Below are positions 6,800 through 11,041 of a stretch of DNA of 11,041 bases, one piece after another. Below the pieces are notes generated by a model. That model was not told where the DNA came from. It did no database searches and saw only the letters and a list, made by a program, of their open reading frames with translations. The DNA comes from Candidatus Bathyarchaeota archaeon (GTDB lineage: Archaea > Thermoproteota > Bathyarchaeia > Bathyarchaeales > Bathyarchaeaceae): NCBI GenBank assembly GCA_029881555.1, contig JAOUMI010000017.1, positions 1 through 11,041 on the forward strand, written 5' to 3'. Positions within the stretch are counted from its first letter, which is position 1, and every line of letters begins with the position of its first letter. Position numbers and translations under genes: made by a program.

Positions 6800-7282
6800 G
6801 TGATAAATTTGACGTCTGAAGCCTCGCCATTATTGAAATATTTAGAGGAGAAAGGTGTAACGTTGAAGGACCTCATAGATGCTGCTCTCGAGCTGTTTGT
6901 CCCGCACCCAGGCGTAGAGACAAAGGAGAAGGCCACTGAATTGCTTAGGGAAGAGTTCTTTGACGCCTTGTCGGACGTGAATGTTTCCTGTCTGGAGGTT
7001 GCGTGTTTCCGTGCAGAAGAGGACGCGCAAGCTGGTTTGATTCCAAGCTTGACGAAGGAGAGATTCATGGGTCGTCCAGGACTCGTAGCCGATGAGCTTT
7101 TGGGAATGACTATAGCCAGCTACATCGCTGGAGTGAGAGGAATCTTTGAGTTCATCCGGTTCGATCAAGCTAAACCTGGAATCTTAAAGAAGCTGGGTCC
7201 GATTTCAAATGATGCTATTGGAGGACTAGTTGCAGGGGTTTCATCAAACGTGTATACTCGTGCTTTGAGAAGCAAAAGATGA
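6800..7282 (+). CDS. cobZ: Alpha-ribazole-5'-phosphate phosphatase, CobZ type (PgpA-related)
   Basis: Expected to remove the 5'-phosphate from alpha-ribazole phosphate or from adenosylcobalamin phosphate, the last step of nucleotide-loop assembly. It is the non-orthologous archaeal stand-in for CobC. The protein belongs to the phosphatidylglycerophosphatase A superfamily. Landmarks, numbered from the GTG start: LELFVPHPGVETKEKA at about 32-47, DALSDVNVSCLEVACFRAEED at about 56-76, VADELLGMTIASYIAG at about 95-110, FEFIRFDQAKPGILKKLGP at about 115-133 and DAIGGLVAGVSSNVYTR at about 137-153. I chose GTG at 6800 (160 residues, the usual family length) because the in-frame ATG at 6710 would overlap btuF and adds residues unlike the family. 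There is no clear ribosome-binding site at 6800; TTG at 6809 or 6863 (the latter after GAGGAG) is also possible. It faces the btuF operon. Confidence 0.78.
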   Translation: MINLTSEASPLLKYLEEKGVTLKDLIDAALELFVPHPGVETKEKATELLREEFFDALSDVNVSCLEVACFRAEEDAQAGLIPSLTKERFMGRPGLVADELLGMTIASYIAGVRGIFEFIRFDQAKPGILKKLGPISNDAIGGLVAGVSSNVYTRALRSKR

Positions 7283-7284
7283 AA

Positions 7285-7325
7285 TTTGGTGTGTATATAG
7301 AATTCTGCTTGACCAAAGAATTTTT
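7285..7325 (+). terminator. Possible weak terminator after cobZ
   Basis: TTTGGT (7285-7290) can pair with ACCAAA (7312-7317) around a 21-base loop, followed by a TTTTT run at about 7321-7325 on the plus strand. Archaeal termination relies mainly on U-rich runs, so the T run is the stronger part of the evidence. The gap between cobZ and the converging membrane-protein gene is only 42 bases. Confidence 0.25.
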
Positions 7326-7519
7326 CATTCGGTCCTCGATAGCACCAGGATGACTCCTAGCCCTATCAGGGCTGAGCCGGCTACAAGGAATATGAAGAGA
7401 TTTATCACGCTATTGAAGTTCGTAGAGGCGGTCACGTAGAAAATAATTGCCCCTAAAATGATGATTAACAGGCCGAAAAACTTCTCTGCGATGGTTAACC
7501 CCGTAGGCGCCTCAGCCAT
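7325..7519 (-). CDS. Small two-helix membrane protein of unknown function
   Basis: A 64-residue protein I do not recognise. After a short polar N-terminus (MAEAPTGLTIAEK) it has two strongly hydrophobic segments, about residues 14-31 and 38-59, separated by a short polar TASTNFNS loop, and ends in SRTE. It has no cysteines, and no catalytic motif is visible. The start is very well supported: GGTGGAGGATGA lies just before the ATG at 7519, a near-consensus ribosome-binding site. It follows top6A on the same strand after 76 bases and converges with cobZ. A CTTAAAG sequence near 7553-7559 could be its own TATA box, with a leader of about 13 bases. The clean start and hydrophobic pattern argue that it is a real gene; its role is unknown. 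Confidence 0.7.
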   Translation of the reverse strand: MAEAPTGLTIAEKFFGLLIIILGAIIFYVTASTNFNSVINLFIFLVAGSALIGLGVILVLSRTE

Positions 7520-7595
7520 GACTCATCCTCCACCTCAACACTTCACGTTAGTTCTTTAAGCATCACTTTTCATTTATCAAGGTAGCGGTTTGTAG

Positions 7596-8687
7596 TTACG
7601 CTGCTTCTTCCAGTTTCGCTGGCAGATACTTGTCCACAATGTAGGTTAATCCGTACCGGCTGAACGCCTCCTGCTCCGCTTTCCTTTTGATCTTAAGAAA
7701 TTTTTTAACCTCCCTCTGCCACAGTTCTCCCTCGTATCGCGGATCCTTCTGCAACTCGTTAAGACGCTTAATGTCCACGTCAGTTAACGCTACGCTAGGC
7801 AACTTGTAATCCACTATGTCGGTGGCCCAGACACCCGACCACTTGGCGTCAGGAGTGGTTAAATCTCGCAGGTGAGCGGCGTTGGCTGAGCCAGAGATAA
7901 TCACCATGGCGATGTGCATTCCCCAAGGGTCGCCGTCCGTGAATATGTACACCGGAAGGTTCAGCTCCTTGTTCAGTCTGCGGATGAAGTGTCTAGTGGC
8001 TCGTGGCGCTTGACCCGCAGTGAGCACAAGGAGGGAGTTGAATTTTTTGTGAACTTGCTCCTCGATGAACCGTGTGAACAAGCCGCCCTTCTCGATGGCT
8101 ATAAGCTTGTCTGCAGTGGTTTTAACGAATTCGGCGGAGGTGAGTGCTGGGCCTATCATGACCCCGTCTGGGTGAGACATTAGGTTGTATTGTTTGCCCT
8201 CGTATCCTGGAACTGTGTACTCAATGGTTAGGTCGCCGAAGATGGCTGAGCGTTCCTCGGGAAACACGTTGCATTCTTCTCGTGAGAATCCTGCCACAGT
8301 TTCAAGGTCGGTTATGATGCTGTTGGATTCCGGCTGGTCCTTGAAGGGTACGTCGTAGGCCTGTGCAGAGTAGTACACGTCACGAAGAGTGGAGGTCTTT
8401 CGGTGTCTCACGAGTTCCTGGGCGAAGTAGGCTGCCCAAACCAGTTGGCTGAAGGGTCGAATGTGGCGGATGTTTCGAGCGCTCCTGCGCACGGTTTTTT
8501 CGCCCAAAACGTACTGTCGAAACTCTGGACTGTAGAAGATGTTATCGATGGATCGGCTTGGCATCTTGATCCATGGGAAGTTTCCTTTTTCCATTTGACT
8601 GTAAAGGGATGCTCCGAAGTTTCTCAGACTTGTTAAAACCTCTGTTTTTCTCTCTGCTGCAGAGCTCTTACTCTGTTTCTTCTTCAA
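7596..8687 (-). CDS. top6A: DNA topoisomerase VI subunit A
   Basis: Cleavage subunit of the archaeal type IIB topoisomerase, related to Spo11. With two Top6B subunits it forms an A2B2 enzyme that passes one duplex through another. Its 363 residues match the family length. The winged-helix 5Y-CAP domain contains LRDVYYSAQ at 101-109, where Tyr106 is the expected nucleophile that becomes covalently attached to DNA. The Toprim domain supplies IAIEKGG at 196-202 (metal ligand Glu199), LTAGQAPRATR at 222-232 and FTDGDPWG at 249-256 (Asp251 and Asp253). SVALTDVD and the basic C-terminal part are also typical. The ATG at 8687 lies 20 bases inside the end of top6B, so the subunits are very probably co-translated. 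All catalytic residues are present. Confidence 0.96.
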   Translation of the reverse strand: MKKKQSKSSAAERKTEVLTSLRNFGASLYSQMEKGNFPWIKMPSRSIDNIFYSPEFRQYVLGEKTVRRSARNIRHIRPFSQLVWAAYFAQELVRHRKTSTLRDVYYSAQAYDVPFKDQPESNSIITDLETVAGFSREECNVFPEERSAIFGDLTIEYTVPGYEGKQYNLMSHPDGVMIGPALTSAEFVKTTADKLIAIEKGGLFTRFIEEQVHKKFNSLLVLTAGQAPRATRHFIRRLNKELNLPVYIFTDGDPWGMHIAMVIISGSANAAHLRDLTTPDAKWSGVWATDIVDYKLPSVALTDVDIKRLNELQKDPRYEGELWQREVKKFLKIKRKAEQEAFSRYGLTYIVDKYLPAKLEEAA

Positions 8688-10191
8688 ATTTTCTCACACT
8701 CCATAACAATTTTCTAATGTCTGGCTCCTTTTCTTTGCCAGACAGTTCTGTTGAGAACTTGGCGATTTTTGGCAAATACTTAGAAAAAGCGGCCAGTCGC
8801 CTCCTTTCTTTCTCCCTGTACTCCCGTTTGGACAGAAAGCGTTGAAGCTGACGGGCCACCTCACGAATTCCGTTCAAAATTTCAGCTTTCACCTCAGGTC
8901 TGTCCGCGATGAATTCCTTGCCCACAGTTTTGTAGGGAACCTTTGTGCTACACAAGTGAACCATTATGGCGACGGGCATGTCGGGTTTGACCTTGTATTT
9001 TCGCCAGTTGATGGATTTTATGATCCTCCATGAGACGCCGCTGGCTTCGTCGTACAGTAACGGTATCCTGTTGGCGAATCGATACAGCACGATGTCGTCT
9101 TTCCTAGGCACGTTCCCACCGTACGCTATCGCTGTCTCCAGGATGAATGGGTGGCCAGAGTAGGTGGAGGGTCTACGTTGACAGACGGCGATGAACTCGG
9201 GCTCTAACTCTTTTAGGATACCAGCCTTTAACAAATCCTCTCCTAAGGGGGAGAGACAGCTCGCGTCCGGGGAACGAAATCCCTCGAATTTCTTCATCAT
9301 TCGAACAAGTTTCACGATTTCGTCAGGTTCCAGCTTCCTAGGATCTTTCTTTTCATCTATCCCGGCGAACTTTAAGAAATTGTGAGAAATTTTTTCGCCG
9401 ATTCTGTGAAAATGTGTTTTCATGAAGTCAATCATGTTGCGGCACTTGGTGATCTGTATTAGGCGTCGAACGGTTTCTACGTCCACTCCGTGGGGATGGG
9501 GAAGCGTTTCTTTTGGTGGACGCGGCATCTTGGAGGTGACTCGGTTGAATTTGTAGAGGCGTCCTTTTGGGTCAACGAAGGTGATGTTGGCGTAGGGGGT
9601 CACTACCGCCGTCTGTTTTAAGTATTCCACTATCTTTGCCATAGCTCTGGGATAGTCTCCCTCCAGACAAAATTCCACCATGGTTCCGCGCCATCTGTTC
9701 TTGTTCACTTGGATTTTGCTGTCTAAGATGACTGGTCGGTTTTTCTGAATGTCTATCATCAGTTTATACCTGTGAATCCTTGTTGTACCTGTGCTGGAGG
9801 CGACATCCACGGGTTTGTGGGTGGTGATTTGTCCGTAAAGGATGGCCATGGTTCCACCGAGACCGAAGGTGCCTCGAGCCTGTTTCAGCTTGTACTTTGA
9901 TCCGAACAGAACCTGTCCAAAGGCTGACGGTATGTGGCGGGGTGGGATGCCGGATCCGTTGTCTTCCACTCTTAACTTGTAGACGTCTGCCTCTTCTGAG
10001 CTTTCCTCGCCGTCGTTGGAAAGCCTAATGTAGATTTCGGAAGGAACGCGGGACTGGTCGGAGGCGTCGAGGGAGTTTTCTACGAGCTCTCGCACAGAAG
10101 AAAAGATCGCCCTAGCTGGATTTGTGAAGCCTGCTATGTCTCGGTTGCGGTAGAAAAAGTCGGCGGGACTGATCATTTCAAATGTTACCAT
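8668..10191 (-). CDS. top6B: DNA topoisomerase VI subunit B
   Basis: ATPase subunit of topoisomerase VI; ATP binding closes the B-subunit gate around the transported DNA segment. The 507 residues include an N-terminal strap (SPADFFYRNRDIAGFTNPAR, 8-27), the GHKL ATP site with N box ELVENSLDA at 35-43, G1 box DNGSGIP at 77-83 and G2 box GTFGLGG at 107-113, then the H2TH-like middle region and the C-terminal transducer domain (including IIKSINWRKYKVKPDMPVAI). Length and motif order are normal for the family. The ATG at 10191 has GAGGGAG 9 bases upstream. A second in-frame ATG at codon 6 could also serve, but the ribosome-binding site favours the first. The gene follows a 200-base spacer after the KH-protein gene. 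Confidence 0.96.
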   Translation of the reverse strand: MVTFEMISPADFFYRNRDIAGFTNPARAIFSSVRELVENSLDASDQSRVPSEIYIRLSNDGEESSEEADVYKLRVEDNGSGIPPRHIPSAFGQVLFGSKYKLKQARGTFGLGGTMAILYGQITTHKPVDVASSTGTTRIHRYKLMIDIQKNRPVILDSKIQVNKNRWRGTMVEFCLEGDYPRAMAKIVEYLKQTAVVTPYANITFVDPKGRLYKFNRVTSKMPRPPKETLPHPHGVDVETVRRLIQITKCRNMIDFMKTHFHRIGEKISHNFLKFAGIDEKKDPRKLEPDEIVKLVRMMKKFEGFRSPDASCLSPLGEDLLKAGILKELEPEFIAVCQRRPSTYSGHPFILETAIAYGGNVPRKDDIVLYRFANRIPLLYDEASGVSWRIIKSINWRKYKVKPDMPVAIMVHLCSTKVPYKTVGKEFIADRPEVKAEILNGIREVARQLQRFLSKREYREKERRRLAAFSKYLPKIAKFSTELSGKEKEPDIRKLLWSVRKFEEETE

Positions 10192-10392
10192 GTCAGTCGT
10201 CTCCCTCGCAATAAAATAATAACGAAAACGTCTCGTTTTTGTTTTTTCGTCATATTTGGGCGTATTCAGTTGAGAATTCTTTAAAACGTGTCAGCATAAG
10301 CTACACGGCTTAACAGGTTTGTTTCTAATTTTATATGATTTTCGCTTTAAGTTGACATTATTATAGCAAATCGGATTCTACTAGGGGAAGTC
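10192..10392 (-). promoter_or_regulatory. Spacer upstream of top6B with candidate promoter
   Basis: This AT-rich spacer has no convincing gene. On the minus strand the best TATA candidate is ATATAAAA (10336 to 10329), preceded by GCGAAAATC as a plausible BRE; it would give a start near 10306 and a leader of about 115 bases. TTTTAAAG near 10280-10287 is a second candidate, with a leader of about 65 bases. A palindromic element at 10221-10250 lies inside either leader. The exact promoter cannot be chosen from sequence alone. Confidence 0.35.
10221..10250. repeat. Imperfect palindrome upstream of top6B
   Basis: AACGAAAACG (10221-10230) and CGTTTTTGTT (10234-10243) form a 10-bp inverted repeat with one mismatch and a 3-base loop. 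Alternatively, ACGAAAA (10222-10228) pairs perfectly with TTTTCGT (10244-10250). On the minus strand it is followed by TATTATTTTATT, so it could be a terminator for the RIO1-KH transcript, an operator, or a leader hairpin for top6B. Confidence 0.35.
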
Positions 10393-10971
10393 TCAGAGAG
10401 GTGCTCTGGGTTTCCAGAGTTCCATCTGCTTTTTCTTCAGGTCTCTTCTTTTCTTGTGGAGGAACCGGTATACTGTTCTGTGTTGGCTTCCTTTGATGAA
10501 CATTTTGATTGCTTCTCTAGCCGCTTCAGCTTGATCCATATCTCCGATGATGGAAATGGTGTGTCCGTGCACAGAGACGCTGGCGTCGGTGAGTTCCTCT
10601 ATGATCCTTCTGGTCTTGCCTTCTTTTCCGATGATTCTGCCTTTTAGTCGTTTTATGTCTGACTGGGATCTTCCTACAATGTTTCGCAGGTCGATGACTA
10701 CTAGAACGGTGTCGTCGTCTTGGAGGAGTCTGGAGGCGCGTTCGGGTGAGAATCCTCTTCCTATGGCGGTGATTACTTCTTTGGCTCTGAACAGGACAGA
10801 GGGGTCTTCTGCGGTGAGGCTCAGAGTTATTGTGACGTTGCCGGTTTGGCTGTCTATCTGAAGCTCTACTGAGAGTTGCTTCTCAACGGTTTCTTTCATG
10901 CGGCCGTCTGGACCTATGAGGGCTCCGATGCGTTCTCGCGGAACCTTAACGAAGATGCTAGGTCTTGCCAC
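10393..10971 (-). CDS. Two-KH-domain RNA-binding protein, archaeal Dim2/Pno1 homologue
   Basis: RNA-binding protein of the Dim2/Pno1 (Krr1-like) type. In eukaryotes such proteins act in maturation of the small-subunit rRNA 3' end, and archaeal homologues bind near the same place on 16S rRNA. Its 192 residues contain two KH domains: the first with IGALIGPDGRM at 15-25, the second with GRIIGKEGKTRRIIEELT at 111-128, the GxxG loops being GPDG and GKEG. The C-terminus has GSQHRTVYRFLHKKRR, a usual family ending, and a basic tail. The GTG start at 10971 lies 14 bases inside the end of the RIO1-like gene, with GGAG eight bases upstream, so the two are probably translationally coupled. Pairing with a RIO kinase supports a ribosome-assembly role. 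The family call is firm; the exact role is inferred. Confidence 0.9.
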   Translation of the reverse strand: MARPSIFVKVPRERIGALIGPDGRMKETVEKQLSVELQIDSQTGNVTITLSLTAEDPSVLFRAKEVITAIGRGFSPERASRLLQDDDTVLVVIDLRNIVGRSQSDIKRLKGRIIGKEGKTRRIIEELTDASVSVHGHTISIIGDMDQAEAAREAIKMFIKGSQHRTVYRFLHKKRRDLKKKQMELWKPRAPL

Positions 10972-11041
10972 CTGTAACTCTCCTGTACGTTTCCTCCGTT
11001 GACAACACGTCGACGCCCAGTCTTTTGAAGTATTTGCCTAG
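10958..11041 (-). CDS. C-terminal end of a RIO1-type kinase (partial)
   Basis: Reading in from the window edge gives 27 codons in one open frame (LGKYFKRLGV at the edge, ending RVTGGKT) and a TAG stop. A YFKRLGVDVLSTEETYRRV pattern is what I expect at the extreme C-terminus of archaeal RIO1 kinases, and in many archaea RIO1 lies directly before the KH-domain protein. The kinase domain lies outside the window, so the name rests on this short tail and on gene order. It overlaps the KH gene by 14 bases. Confidence 0.6.
   Translation of the reverse strand, partial: LGKYFKRLGVDVLSTEETYRRVTGGKT

Noticed and set aside
6700..6800. Cobalamin riboswitch upstream of btuF or cobZ
   Set aside because: The predicted leaders are only about 14 and 22 bases long and no B12-box-like sequence is visible.
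5695..7068. A longer btuF of 457 residues starting at 7068
   Set aside because: The extra 119 residues are low-complexity, serine-rich antisense translation of cobZ, with no signal or binding-protein character. The ATG at 6711 starts directly before a membrane anchor.
6842..7168. Minus-strand open frame of 108 codons within cobZ
   Set aside because: It is antisense to a well-supported family member, has no recognisable motif, and no ribosome-binding site was seen.
1..11041. CRISPR array, tRNA or rRNA gene, insertion sequence or prophage
   Set aside because: No regularly spaced repeats, tRNA-like folds, transposase motifs or phage genes were found; nearly all bases are taken up by housekeeping or cobamide genes.

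Overview
The window is archaeal chromosomal DNA. The evidence is a two-subunit topoisomerase VI (top6B-top6A), an archaeal two-KH-domain Dim2/Pno1-type protein that overlaps the end of a RIO1-like kinase gene, the archaeal corrinoid guanylyltransferase CobY instead of bacterial CobU, an archaeal-type CobT, a CobZ-type alpha-ribazole phosphatase, and TATA-like promoter elements. The phylum cannot be fixed from this stretch. A Bathyarchaeia-like or other mesophilic archaeon would fit, but that is a guess.

Left part (about 1-6711, all minus strand): a compact corrinoid uptake and cobamide assembly operon in the order btuF - btuC - btuD with a C-terminal extension - PP-loop ATPase of the Dph6 family - cobT - cobS - cobY. 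Gaps are 25 bases or less, and cobS and cobY overlap by 10. BtuFCD imports corrinoids. CobY makes AdoCbi-GDP, CobT activates the lower-ligand base, and CobS joins the two halves. Facing the operon, on the plus strand, is a gene recognised as cobZ (about 6800-7282), whose product would remove the last 5'-phosphate. All nucleotide-loop assembly activities are therefore present. Adenosyltransferase (CobA/BtuR), CbiB and the archaeal cobinamide amidohydrolase CbiZ are not in the window. The btuF/cobZ divergence is one short region with a TATA element readable in both directions and an inverted repeat over the predicted btuF start site.

Right part (7325-11041, minus strand): an informational gene cluster. 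It holds the last 27 codons of a RIO1-like kinase, a KH-domain protein, a 200-base spacer with promoter-like and palindromic sequence, top6B and top6A (overlapping by 20 bases), and a 64-residue two-helix membrane protein of unknown function. This cluster converges with cobZ across 42 bases.

The least explained items are the Dph6-like PP-loop ATPase embedded in the cobamide operon, the roughly 150-residue Rossmann-like domain fused to BtuD, and the coiled-coil stalk on the binding protein BtuF.
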